64,000 bases of DNA from contig NZ_SUNB01000001.1 in NCBI RefSeq assembly GCF_007570825.1, positions 496,001-560,000 of the forward strand. Reading direction: 5' to 3'. Under the pieces are notes generated by a model. It did not search any database. It saw only the letters and a program-made list of their open reading frames with translations, and was not told the DNA's origin. The DNA comes from Pleionea sediminis (GTDB lineage: Bacteria > Pseudomonadota > Gammaproteobacteria > Enterobacterales > Kangiellaceae). Each line of letters opens with the position of its first letter. Positions within the stretch are counted from its first letter, which is position 1. Both the position numbers and the translations under genes were made by a program. Shown here piece by piece: positions 47,350-56,434 of the stretch.

Positions 47350-47751
47350 ATAAAAGTATCTAATCTTTTAAATCACTCTGTAGTTTACCAGCTTTGAGCG
47401 CAATTCGCCTTTCACACGACCAATAAGAATGTAAGGATTTGTGCGAATTTTAAGCTTTTTCCTAAATTTTTTTCGCTTTCGACCCAAAATCTCACTTTTT
47501 TTACTCTATATTTGATTAGACGAATAGTGATCAAAGCCATTTGGGCGAACATTTGTTAACCGAAAAAGAGTTGTATACATCTATTTTTATTTTATCCATT
47601 TATCAATGAGATAAACCTATACAACCCAGCAAATCGACTGTTAAACACTCAATATCTCAAGCCAAGAATGGTCAAAATTGAGTAGTAGCTAGCAGTTTAC
47701 TGATTATAATTTGCTATACTTAATCATCCAAGGACGAAGAGGACCCATTCC
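47350..47751. other. 400-bp intergenic region with promoter signals
   Basis: Divergent control region between the leftward Sel1 gene and the rightward small gene. It contains a 7-bp inverted repeat AATTCGC/GCGAATT with a long loop (about 47402-47455) and several T-runs without hairpins. Near 47700-47720 it has a TATAAT and an overlapping TATACT that could serve as the -10 of the small gene. No gene is supported. Confidence 0.45.
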
Positions 47752-48084
47752 ATGGACTACACCTTAACAAAAAACGATAAAGATTATATTTGGCAGGTAG
47801 TTCACCACGCGGCAGAATCCAACGGTGGTTACCATCATCTTTTTTCAACACCTCTAGAATTTTCGGAAAACTCCGATCGCGTGCAATTCAATTGGCCGAT
47901 GTGGATGAGAGCGATAAAAGCTTATATCCAGAGTCGCTACGGTGAAGAAGCCGCAAAAATGTTGCTTCTGGATATATTGGCCGAGGTATATGACCCACAA
48001 AAATATCAGGCGTATTTAGAACGAGAACAAACCAAAAACGTCATCGATTCAAATTCCAACTTTCAATTCAAGCACAAAGCTTGA
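47752..48084 (+). CDS. Conserved-looking small protein of unknown function
   Basis: 110 residues, no signal peptide or membrane segment. It is rich in aromatic residues (WQVVHHAAE, YHHLFSTPLEF, FNWPMWMRAIKAYIQSRYG), suggesting a compact alpha/beta soluble fold. Two His pairs at the N-terminus could bind metal, but this is speculation. A purine-rich AAGAGGA precedes the ATG and a strong terminator follows, so it is a credible real monocistronic gene. I do not recognise the family. Confidence 0.7.
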   Translation: MDYTLTKNDKDYIWQVVHHAAESNGGYHHLFSTPLEFSENSDRVQFNWPMWMRAIKAYIQSRYGEEAAKMLLLDILAEVYDPQKYQAYLEREQTKNVIDSNSNFQFKHKA

Positions 48085-48097
48085 TAACAATTTTACT

Positions 48098-48127
48098 AGC
48101 AGCTGTTATCAATTAATAACAGCTGCT
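48098..48127. terminator. Intrinsic terminator between convergent genes
   Basis: Perfect 12-bp stem AGCAGCTGTTAT / ATAACAGCTGCT with a 6-nt loop and TTT on the plus strand. It serves the small gene (ends 48084) and possibly the leftward S9 peptidase gene (ends 48137). Confidence 0.75.
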
Positions 48128-48136
48128 TTTGCTCTC

Positions 48137-50551
48137 TTACTTAACGTTGTTTTCAAACAACAAAAATATCCTCGTGTACTCATCAAGCCAACTGCTGGGC
48201 GTTCTAAATCCATGAGGTTCAATTGGGTAAACTGCCATTTCAAATAATGGCGTTTTCTCTAATTCAATTAATCGTTGGACCAATCGAACCGAATCTTTGA
48301 AAAACACATTATCATCAACCATGCCATGTGCGATAAGTAATGGATCTTGCAACCCTTCAGCAAATTCTATTGGAGAACTTCGATTGTAAGCCTCAGGATC
48401 AACCTCTGGCGTATTCAAGATATTCGAAGTATAACCATGATTGTAACTCGACCAATCTGTCACTGGACGCAACGCTGCACCAGCAGCAAACTCACCAGGC
48501 GCTTTAAATAGTGACATAAAAGCCATAAAACCACCGTATGAGCCACCGTAAACTCCAACTTTATTAGGATTAACATTCGCGTTTTTAACAATCCATTGTT
48601 TACCATCCAATAAATCCTCTAATTCAGGCGTTCCCATTCTTTGGTATATTGCTGTTCGCCAATCTCTACCGTATCCTTTCGAAGCTCGATAATCCATATC
48701 AAGCACGACATACCCTTTTCTATTTAAAAACGTGTGAAACATAAATTCGCGAAAATAGCCGGACCATCCTTGATGTGCATTTTGTAAATATCCCGCGCCA
48801 TGAACAAAAACCACCGCCGGATAAGCTTCCGAACGATTTGCATCAAAACTTTCGGGTAAGTATAAACGCGAGTAAATGGGTGCATCTGTATTGGAAGAAG
48901 GTACTTCGATAATCTGTGGTTTCGTCCAGTTAATAGATGAAAACTCTTCACTGACTGTTTGAGTTATTTGGCTAGGTTTACGATCTTTCAGCGACATAAC
49001 ATACAGCTCTGGTGGCTGTGTAAGAGTTGAATGCGTTACGACTAATTTTGATTCGTCTGGAGATAAAACATAATCATTATTTCCCCCCATATCCGTAACA
49101 GGCTCAATTTTTTCGGACTTTAAGTTGACTCGATAAACTTCATAAATGCCAGGGTGCTTTTTATTCGCGCGAAAATAAATGAACTCGTCATTTTGACTTA
49201 CCGTTAAATCACTGACTTCAAAATTCCCATCGGTGATTTGTTCAGGGCTATCACCTCGACGTTTCAGATACAAATGCGCGTACCCGCTTTCTTCCGATAT
49301 AAAATAAAACGTCTCATTGTCATTTAACCATCCCATTTGATTAAACGTCCAGTCGTTAACCCAAGCATCGTCTGTTAAACGATGTAAAGTGACTAATTCC
49401 TTTTTCTTAAAATTAACTCTAGCCAACCAACGATCTTTATTATCATAAGAAAAGACGTTTAAAGCTAAACGACTCCCATCGTTACTCCACACAACGCCAT
49501 TGCCAAACCAGTTATGCAAATAAACGTGACGATTTGATTCTTCAGACTTAAATTTTTCACCTTTCGCTTTTGCTGTTGTTTCTTTTAGATTTTCAAGAGG
49601 ATCATCATCAATACCATCAAGTTCATCAATGGACAGCGGTTGAGTTTCACCGGAATTCAAGTCAAGAATAAAAAAGGCCTCATTATCAGGCTGTTCTTGC
49701 CCAACTAATATTCTTACCGACTCATTTTCTACATAACCATCTTCCGTAACAAAACGAGGCATATTATCATTCTTACCACTGCCTGATTTTTCATCACTTG
49801 TCGCTGCAAAAATTCTTTGCCCATCGGGTGACAGAACCAAGTGTTTTAAAACCTGCTTATCACCCAAGTAAAACGTTTTAGCCGTCAAATATTGATTCGC
49901 TTTGTCGATGGCATCGGATCTATTTTTATTGAACTGCCGCTTGTCTTGCTCTTCTTTTATGTATTTAAATAAGCGACGTTGCTGTTGCCCCAGAAAATCA
50001 TCAGGTTCTTGCCAGTCTTCAGGTTCACTATTTAACTCAACTTGAGCCAGCTGTGCCATTCGGCCGCTCGTCAAATCATATGCAAAAAATGCCATACCTC
50101 GACGAAAAGCAACTCTGCCATCGACTAAAAATAATACTTGTGATTCAGCGTCTAAAGTTTGCGTTACTGGCCGAACTTCATTTGAAGCCAAGTTCATAAC
50201 GTACACGTCACCCTGATAGACATAGGCTGCCAAACTGCGATCTTGGTTATAAACACGCTGCGCAACCTCAGTAGAGTCTAACTGCTCAAGTGGTACAGGT
50301 GTCACTGATTGATTTTGAAGATTCAGTTGCATCAATTGCGTTGCTTGGTGCCCAGGAATTTTTTGCTGAAAAAAGACCGACTTTTGATCCTCTGCCCAAT
50401 AAGGATTTTGTGGAGTCAATCCAATCCACTCTGGATCAGACATAATCTTTTTTAATGATATTTCAGGCGCCGAATTCGCGGCGGGTATCAGTAATCCAAT
50501 AAATACGATGCTGATAAATATTCTTTTAAAGTAAGGCATCTTTATTCTCAT
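48137..50551 (-). CDS. Exported S9 family serine peptidase (DPP-IV/acylaminoacyl-peptidase-like)
   Basis: I take the start at 50551 (804 residues, MRIKMPYFK); the next ATG at 50539 is as good, and the longest frame starts at 50602. A signal peptide ends near AANSA. A beta-propeller (about 35-520) precedes an alpha/beta-hydrolase domain: nucleophile Ser in YGGSYGGFM, Asp in AHGMVDDNVFF and His in YPIEPHGFRTP. It cleaves short peptides in the periplasm or outside the cell. No neighbour explains its role; it is likely used for nutrient peptide turnover. Confidence 0.9.
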   Translation of the reverse strand: MRIKMPYFKRIFISIVFIGLLIPAANSAPEISLKKIMSDPEWIGLTPQNPYWAEDQKSVFFQQKIPGHQATQLMQLNLQNQSVTPVPLEQLDSTEVAQRVYNQDRSLAAYVYQGDVYVMNLASNEVRPVTQTLDAESQVLFLVDGRVAFRRGMAFFAYDLTSGRMAQLAQVELNSEPEDWQEPDDFLGQQQRRLFKYIKEEQDKRQFNKNRSDAIDKANQYLTAKTFYLGDKQVLKHLVLSPDGQRIFAATSDEKSGSGKNDNMPRFVTEDGYVENESVRILVGQEQPDNEAFFILDLNSGETQPLSIDELDGIDDDPLENLKETTAKAKGEKFKSEESNRHVYLHNWFGNGVVWSNDGSRLALNVFSYDNKDRWLARVNFKKKELVTLHRLTDDAWVNDWTFNQMGWLNDNETFYFISEESGYAHLYLKRRGDSPEQITDGNFEVSDLTVSQNDEFIYFRANKKHPGIYEVYRVNLKSEKIEPVTDMGGNNDYVLSPDESKLVVTHSTLTQPPELYVMSLKDRKPSQITQTVSEEFSSINWTKPQIIEVPSSNTDAPIYSRLYLPESFDANRSEAYPAVVFVHGAGYLQNAHQGWSGYFREFMFHTFLNRKGYVVLDMDYRASKGYGRDWRTAIYQRMGTPELEDLLDGKQWIVKNANVNPNKVGVYGGSYGGFMAFMSLFKAPGEFAAGAALRPVTDWSSYNHGYTSNILNTPEVDPEAYNRSSPIEFAEGLQDPLLIAHGMVDDNVFFKDSVRLVQRLIELEKTPLFEMAVYPIEPHGFRTPSSWLDEYTRIFLLFENNVK

Positions 50552-50660
50552 TATCTTGGTCAAACGAGGCGTTAGAATATCACCAGATGAATCATGGCCC
50601 AAATTGAATGTGTGAAAAGCTCGGTTAACGAGGAAACTTGAGAATTAAAATATGGAATGA

Positions 50661-51944
50661 TTAACTTAAAGAATGATAGATAACCTTATTTCGGCCACTG
50701 TTTTTCGCCTCATATACAGCCTGATCGGCAGCATTAAATAGCTCAAGAAAAGGTTTCTTTTGTCCTTTTTCCAATGAAGTAACTCCAAAACTGGCGGTAA
50801 CCTTTAGCTTGCAAGGCATTAGAGCTTCAAGTTTTTGCCTGAAATCTTCCGCCTTCTCTTTTGCCGCTGCCGGAGAGCAATAAGGTAAGATAAATAAAAA
50901 CTCCTCTCCCCCAAGCCTAATTGCCATATCTTCTTCACGACAATTGGTCTGCAATAACTCAGCCACTGCTTTTAACACACGATCGCCAACTTCATGTCCG
51001 TGATTGTCATTAATCGCTTTAAAATGATCAATATCGATTACCATTAAACTTAAATCAAAACCATGTCGATGTGCTTCAGCTAACTTACCTGGCACCATTT
51101 GAGTCAGAAAATGACGATTATAAAGCCCTGTCAATTGATCCGTCATCGCCAATTCTTTTAAACGATTTTGCTGTCGAATAACCCTATCTAGAAGCTTCTT
51201 TTGCTTAATCAAATTGCCAGCTCTAGCTCTGAGCTCTTGCTCAACGATCGGTTTTATTAAATAGTCGTTCGCTCCGGCCACCAAAACCTCAACTCTTTTT
51301 TCAACGCTCGACTCGCCAGACATCACCAAAATGGGTATCTGTTGCTTTTCGTCGGGCATGGATCGTATTTTCCTTACCACATCAAGCCCGGTTAAGTCTC
51401 CTTCTAAATAATAATCAGTAATTACCAAATCAAAAGATTCTCGTTCCATCCAGGCAATAGCCTCATTACCGTCAGCACAACTATCGCAAGTTGAGCCTGA
51501 GACTTTCATCATCGCAGTAATTAATTGCACCATGGTGCGATTATCTTCAATTAACAAAACATGACCGATTGCAGCCATTGCGTCGTCATCGGAATCGACG
51601 AGCTCCTTTATAATATTTTGAAGCGCATATGCATCCTTTCTTGATATAACTCGAGAAACACCGTTAGCAATCGCTTCGTTTAAAAATTCACGGGTATCCT
51701 CAGTGGTTAACAAAACAAACAGCAACTCCTTTCCTTGACTCACATTCGCCTGTTTCGCCAGCTCAATGCCTTTTCCATCCGGCAGTCGTGATGCACACAA
51801 AATCGCATGATATTCTCTTGATCTAATCTCAGAAAGAGCTTTTTCGTAAGAATCTACGACAAGTGAATCAAGTTTATACTCTCGCAACATGGCTTTGATA
51901 ATTAACTGTTGAACCCTCGAGTGTTCGACAACTAAAACAGTCAT
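50661..51944 (-). CDS. Dual-receiver diguanylate cyclase response regulator
   Basis: 427 residues: REC1 (about 1-115), REC2 (about 126-245), then GGDEF (about 265-427). REC2 has the acceptor Asp177 (TDYYL) and conserved Lys (LIKPI). REC1 has Ala51 where the acceptor Asp should be (LCASRLPDG), so it cannot be phosphorylated there. The cyclase motif GGEEF (345-349) is intact and an RxxD inhibitory site (REED 336-339) sits five residues before it. It should make c-di-GMP under REC2 control, with product feedback. No kinase gene is adjacent. Confidence 0.92.
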   Translation of the reverse strand: MTVLVVEHSRVQQLIIKAMLREYKLDSLVVDSYEKALSEIRSREYHAILCASRLPDGKGIELAKQANVSQGKELLFVLLTTEDTREFLNEAIANGVSRVISRKDAYALQNIIKELVDSDDDAMAAIGHVLLIEDNRTMVQLITAMMKVSGSTCDSCADGNEAIAWMERESFDLVITDYYLEGDLTGLDVVRKIRSMPDEKQQIPILVMSGESSVEKRVEVLVAGANDYLIKPIVEQELRARAGNLIKQKKLLDRVIRQQNRLKELAMTDQLTGLYNRHFLTQMVPGKLAEAHRHGFDLSLMVIDIDHFKAINDNHGHEVGDRVLKAVAELLQTNCREEDMAIRLGGEEFLFILPYCSPAAAKEKAEDFRQKLEALMPCKLKVTASFGVTSLEKGQKKPFLELFNAADQAVYEAKNSGRNKVIYHSLS

Positions 51945-52065
51945 TCAAATATCCTGATGTTAACTTTTAGTACCATTAGTATAGTTCATACGTTTAAACC
52001 TCAAACTTGCACTACAGGTGTGCAAAACTTAAACTACTCAATAATATGCGCGAAAGGTAATAGTA

Positions 52066-52974
52066 ATGCCAGATTCCTCCGCTAATGAATCTCCATACTC
52101 AGCATCCACACCAAACGCTACTTCAGCAATTGAAAAGCCAATCATCAATCGACTGCCTGCAATCTCTGGTATTCATTGGTTTTTTGATGGCTTCAACCAG
52201 TTTTTCCAAGCTCCTTTAATCTGGACGGGCATTGGATTCATTAATATTCTACTTTTAATTGTTTCGTCACTGTTGGTTCTGATTCCAATTCTTGGCATTG
52301 CGATAACCCACTTATTCTACCCATTATTTATCGCAGGATTCATGCAGGCTGCGGCCAATCAAAAACAAGAAAACATTCAAGTATCCGACTACTTTTCAGG
52401 GTTTTCAAGTCAAACAAGTTCACTGTTTCTTTGTGGCGCCCTTTATTTTGCTATGCTAATTGTTGTAATGGTTATTACCTTTGTTTTCATGCTAGTGATT
52501 GACTTGGGACTTTCTTCTTATGCCAGCCAAAGCATATCTATATTAACGCCTAGAATATTAGAAAGCGTCATTGGTGGCTTAATATCGATTGGATTAATGT
52601 TACCTGTGATTATGGCAATATGGTTTGCTCCGGCATTAATTATTTTACATCACCACGATGCAATTGAAGCTATAAAGCTGAGCTTTGTAGCTTGCTATAG
52701 AAATTTTGTTCCTTATCTTGCTTATAGCTTGATCGCAACCCTTATCCTAGCTTTGTATTTTGGTATCCAGTTTTACTTTTTCGATTTTCCACACATTAGC
52801 TCACTTTTTAAGAAAGGCCCAGACTTCGAAATTCTCTACAAACTATTATCAATTGTCGGATTAAACCTGCTAATGGGTACATGGATTGCTCCCATTTTCT
52901 TCGCTGGAGTTTACAGCTCTTTCAATGACATTTTTAGCAATGGGCACCAAGAAAATCCAACTACCAAGGAATAA
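52066..52974 (+). CDS. BPSS1780-family membrane protein
   Basis: 302 residues. The cytosolic N-terminus leads to HWFFDGFNQFFQAPLIWTGIGFI, close to the BPSS1780 family motif, followed by about six membrane segments (about 57-85, 90-105, 125-155, 175-205, 220-245, 262-285). The function is unknown. It is divergent from the dual-receiver cyclase (121 bp apart) and its 3' end overlaps the convergent SDR gene by 14 bp. Confidence 0.78.
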   Translation: MPDSSANESPYSASTPNATSAIEKPIINRLPAISGIHWFFDGFNQFFQAPLIWTGIGFINILLLIVSSLLVLIPILGIAITHLFYPLFIAGFMQAAANQKQENIQVSDYFSGFSSQTSSLFLCGALYFAMLIVVMVITFVFMLVIDLGLSSYASQSISILTPRILESVIGGLISIGLMLPVIMAIWFAPALIILHHHDAIEAIKLSFVACYRNFVPYLAYSLIATLILALYFGIQFYFFDFPHISSLFKKGPDFEILYKLLSIVGLNLLMGTWIAPIFFAGVYSSFNDIFSNGHQENPTTKE

Positions 52975-53647
52975 GTTTTCCCTGATAGTCAACAAAAGAG
53001 CCAGAATTTTCACTCTTGAGTGTATCGATCGTCTCAATCATACCTGAAACGCTTTGAGTTGCATTAATAAGACCATTAGGCCCACCCATATCCGTGCGAA
53101 CCCAGCCAGGATGCATTGCGAGAGTCTTTATTTTATCAGCAAAGTCGATAGAGAATGATTTAATACAGGCGTTGAGTGCCGCTTTTGAAGAACGATAAAT
53201 ATAACTTCCTCCAGAACCATTATCTCCCATACTGCCCATTTTACTGGTGATGAAAATAACTTTGGGTTCAGCGGAATTTAGCAAAGCAGGCATCAATGAA
53301 CGTGTAATAATTATTGGAGAGATAGCATTAACTAATAAAGTTTCCTGCCATTGTTCAATATCACAACTCTCAAAATTTTGCGGAGAACCGCCATAAATTC
53401 CAGCATTATTAATAAGTAAATCAATCGGAACGTTAGCCAGCGACTCTTTTAACGTCGATATTGATGACTGTGAACAAATATCGAGAGATTTAATTTCGAC
53501 ATTATCTTTCTCTGCTAATTGATTAAGTTCTTTAGCTTTGGTCACATCTCGACATGTTGCTATAACTTTAAATCCTTTTTCTGCATATTGACGGGAAAAC
53601 TCTAATCCCAAACCTCGATTGGCACCGGTCACAAGTACTGTATTCAT
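52961..53647 (-). CDS. Short-chain dehydrogenase/reductase
   Basis: 228 residues. The cofactor motif TGANRGLG is at the N-terminus, LINNAGIYGG in the centre, and the catalytic Tyr-Lys in SYIYRSSKAALNAC. A C-terminal LAMHPGWVRTDMGG matches the sniffer/carbonyl-reductase-like SDR subgroup. The substrate is unknown. The tail-to-tail overlap with the BPSS1780 gene is 14 bp. Confidence 0.87.
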   Translation of the reverse strand: MNTVLVTGANRGLGLEFSRQYAEKGFKVIATCRDVTKAKELNQLAEKDNVEIKSLDICSQSSISTLKESLANVPIDLLINNAGIYGGSPQNFESCDIEQWQETLLVNAISPIIITRSLMPALLNSAEPKVIFITSKMGSMGDNGSGGSYIYRSSKAALNACIKSFSIDFADKIKTLAMHPGWVRTDMGGPNGLINATQSVSGMIETIDTLKSENSGSFVDYQGKLIPW

Positions 53648-53756
53648 GATATCTCCTTTCAGGTAAAATTCATCGAGTTCGAAATCATAATACTAAAAAT
53701 AATTAGCCAAACCAAAACTCTATGAAAATTTTCTTGGAATCCCGAATACCCCAAAA

Positions 53757-54665
53757 ATGGACTTTTTAACGATGAAAAATAAAGCTTGGCTATTACTTTT
53801 TTTACTGTCTTTTATTTGGGGATCATCATTTTTTCTCATTAAACTTGGTCTTGAATTATTCACTCCTGTACAACTGGCCTTGCTCAGAATATTTATCGCA
53901 GGTATTTCACTTACCCCATTTCTGTTTAATATACCGGAAAAAAGTGTTTTACCTTGGAAAATATTGCTCCTAATTGGACTCATAGGAAATGTCATTCCTG
54001 CACTCCTGTTTGCTGCAGCACAGCAAACCGTACCTAGCGCAGTCGCAGGCATGTTAAATTCATTACAACCCATTTTTACCATGAGTATCGCATTTCTGGC
54101 ATTTAAGCATAGCGTCCCACCGACGAAAGTCTGGGGAATCATTTTAGGATTTTTTGGCTCACTATTTCTGTTATTCAGCGAGTATGGCAACAACGACCTG
54201 TCTTCAATAATATCTAGCGGCTTACTAATTGTTCTTGCGACGTTTTGTTATGGCTTAGCAACGAATTTAATTCGACACTATTGTCATCATTTACCGCCAT
54301 TAACAATTACATCGATATCGTTATCTATTTATCTCATCCCAAGCTTTATCGGGATTTTGCTCCTTAAGACTCCCGACACAATAACGATGGCGAACAATTC
54401 CTTTAAGCCTATTATTTCAGTCTTGCTACTGGGTTCAATGGGCACGGCTTTTGCCCTCGTGTTTTTTAATCAACTTATTCAACTTCGCGGTCCTCTTTTT
54501 GCTTCAACGGTCACCTATCTTATCCCAATCGTCGCTATACTATGGGGAGTACTAGATAATGAGCCATTGGGACTTCAACAATTAATCGGTATGATGATTA
54601 TTTTTATCGGATTGAGATTGTCGAGCCGTCCAGAAGAGAAAAAGCGAGTACAAAGTACTCACTGA
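53757..54665 (+). CDS. EamA/DMT-superfamily transporter
   Basis: 302 residues, ten membrane segments as two EamA halves (about 5-140 and 150-290). The first half begins AWLLLFLLSFIWGSSFFLIKLG; the second half contains GTAFALVFFNQLIQLRGPL, both family-typical. Start 53757 or the ATG at 53772 (MKNKAW) is equally possible; neither has a clear ribosome-binding site. Metabolite or drug export is usual, substrate unknown. Confidence 0.88.
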   Translation: MDFLTMKNKAWLLLFLLSFIWGSSFFLIKLGLELFTPVQLALLRIFIAGISLTPFLFNIPEKSVLPWKILLLIGLIGNVIPALLFAAAQQTVPSAVAGMLNSLQPIFTMSIAFLAFKHSVPPTKVWGIILGFFGSLFLLFSEYGNNDLSSIISSGLLIVLATFCYGLATNLIRHYCHHLPPLTITSISLSIYLIPSFIGILLLKTPDTITMANNSFKPIISVLLLGSMGTAFALVFFNQLIQLRGPLFASTVTYLIPIVAILWGVLDNEPLGLQQLIGMMIIFIGLRLSSRPEEKKRVQSTH

Positions 54666-54714
54666 GATACTATATGCGACTGGTTTTAATTAATATTCAG
54701 CAAAGGTTGGGTCA

Positions 54715-56430
54715 ATGAAATTTCTGAGTATTTTGGCTGTGCTACTGTATAGCGCGACGCTATTTTCGTCCGAAAATTCTCGCACAACGCCAATTATTTT
54801 GGACAACGACACCATATTAATCGACCACTTGCCTTCAAATACTTCCAGATTTTGGCGCATGTGTGACAGCCACGTCCATAACGCCGTTGCTCTACAATTT
54901 ATGTGCGATCCAATCAAGAGCGCTCAAAGCACCCCCTCAAAAACAGAGCGAACACATATTTTTCAGTTGTCCTTCATTCTCGATGAAACGTTGAAGAATA
55001 GTTACCCAGGACTCTTGATCGAGGAAATTCCAGGAGCAGATGAACTTTATTTAAACGGAGAATTAGTTGCAACAACAGGTAACTTCCCTCCTCGATTTGA
55101 GAATGCCGCATTTTACAGCCGGTATTATTATTTGCCTCCAGAAATGCTCCAATACAACAAACCGAATACGCTTCAGCTACATATTTACTCACCGGGTAAA
55201 AAAACGAATATGGAGTATATGAGCACAATTTTTTACCCTTACAGCACAATTGAAATTAAAGCACAAACCAAAGATCTTCTATTTAGCTTCATTACTGCTG
55301 TCTTTTTTATGATCTTTATCGTTAAGTTGCATTATTTCATCAGGATCCCAGCTAGTCTTGATGCTCTCGCCTTGTCAGCATTTAGTTTACTGGCAGCATC
55401 CTTTGTATTTCTCAATCATCACATCATTCTCGCTCAGGGCTTTGATGCGAATAGCGTGTTACGCTGGAAAACAGTGGCATTTATCTTTGCCCAACTCGCG
55501 CTCAATGCTTACTTATTTCAAGCTTATGGACTTAAAAAGCATCAATTTAATCGAATTGTTGCGTCTTTCTACTTACTCTTTGGAATAAGCGTTTTAATTT
55601 GGCCATCAATCGATAACTTACAAGATTTTTTCAATTGGGCTAAGGTTACTGCGTTTGTTTCTCCAATTGTTATCATGATTTTATCCATGTTTCATAAAAG
55701 AGAGAGTAACAACCAATTACAAATCGTGTTGTCTTCAGCCCTCGGAATTTACTTAGTGCTACTCGCCTTTGATATTACTCGATATTCTTGGTTAACCATT
55801 ATCGACTATCGAGAAAACTCTGCTCTCATCTATGCCCTACTATCACTCGCATTAGCTTCAAGTTTTGTATCGACTGAAAAATATTGGCAGTTTTTCAAAG
55901 GAGCAACGTACGACCATTTAACAGGTACGCTCTTGAAACCCTCGTTTCTAAGACGTTTGTCTGAAGAGATGCAGCGTTGCCGTCGTAGTGAGTTTTGTCT
56001 GCTAGTTGCCGTCATCGATATCGATCAATTTAGAATGATCAATCAAAATTACGGACATGAAGTGGGCGATAAAACGTTGGTGATAATATCAGCGACACTA
56101 ACCCGAGCTTTACGCCAATTTGACCTGATTTGTCGACTTAACGATGATGAGTTTTGCGTCGCTGTCACACTTCCTAATGGCGAAAATACTCGCGCGTTTT
56201 TGCAAAGGTTACATGATGAAATTAATAACGCATCGGTAACATTAGATAACAATGAAAAACTAAACTTGAAAGCGACAACTGGAGCAGTTATTTACAACGC
56301 AGAACGCCATGAAGCTCCAGAGATGCTATTACTCGACGCTGAACACTCGGTCACAGAAGCAAAAATGAGACAAAGAGGTAGTATTCACTGGTTTGATACA
56401 GAAAATCCACCTCTGCAATTCATTTTTTAA
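54715..56430 (+). CDS. 7TM sensor protein with a degenerate GGDEF domain
   Basis: 571 residues: a signal/anchor (1-18), a periplasmic 7TMR-DISM-like beta domain (about 30-175), seven membrane segments (about 185-400) and a C-terminal GGDEF domain (about 405-565). Metal-site residues DIDQF and NYGHEVGD are kept. The active motif reads LNDDEF, with Asn476-Asp477 in place of the two glycines. The RxxD inhibitory site is intact (RQFD 467-470). It is probably catalytically weak or dead but could still bind c-di-GMP. A GGGTCA precedes the ATG and no partner gene is adjacent. Confidence 0.9.
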   Translation: MKFLSILAVLLYSATLFSSENSRTTPIILDNDTILIDHLPSNTSRFWRMCDSHVHNAVALQFMCDPIKSAQSTPSKTERTHIFQLSFILDETLKNSYPGLLIEEIPGADELYLNGELVATTGNFPPRFENAAFYSRYYYLPPEMLQYNKPNTLQLHIYSPGKKTNMEYMSTIFYPYSTIEIKAQTKDLLFSFITAVFFMIFIVKLHYFIRIPASLDALALSAFSLLAASFVFLNHHIILAQGFDANSVLRWKTVAFIFAQLALNAYLFQAYGLKKHQFNRIVASFYLLFGISVLIWPSIDNLQDFFNWAKVTAFVSPIVIMILSMFHKRESNNQLQIVLSSALGIYLVLLAFDITRYSWLTIIDYRENSALIYALLSLALASSFVSTEKYWQFFKGATYDHLTGTLLKPSFLRRLSEEMQRCRRSEFCLLVAVIDIDQFRMINQNYGHEVGDKTLVIISATLTRALRQFDLICRLNDDEFCVAVTLPNGENTRAFLQRLHDEINNASVTLDNNEKLNLKATTGAVIYNAERHEAPEMLLLDAEHSVTEAKMRQRGSIHWFDTENPPLQFIF

Positions 56431-56434
56431 ATAT

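Noticed and set aside
53720-54193. 157-codon minus-strand frame opposite the EamA gene
   Set aside because: It is an antisense shadow of the transporter coding sequence, without domain or ribosome-binding site.
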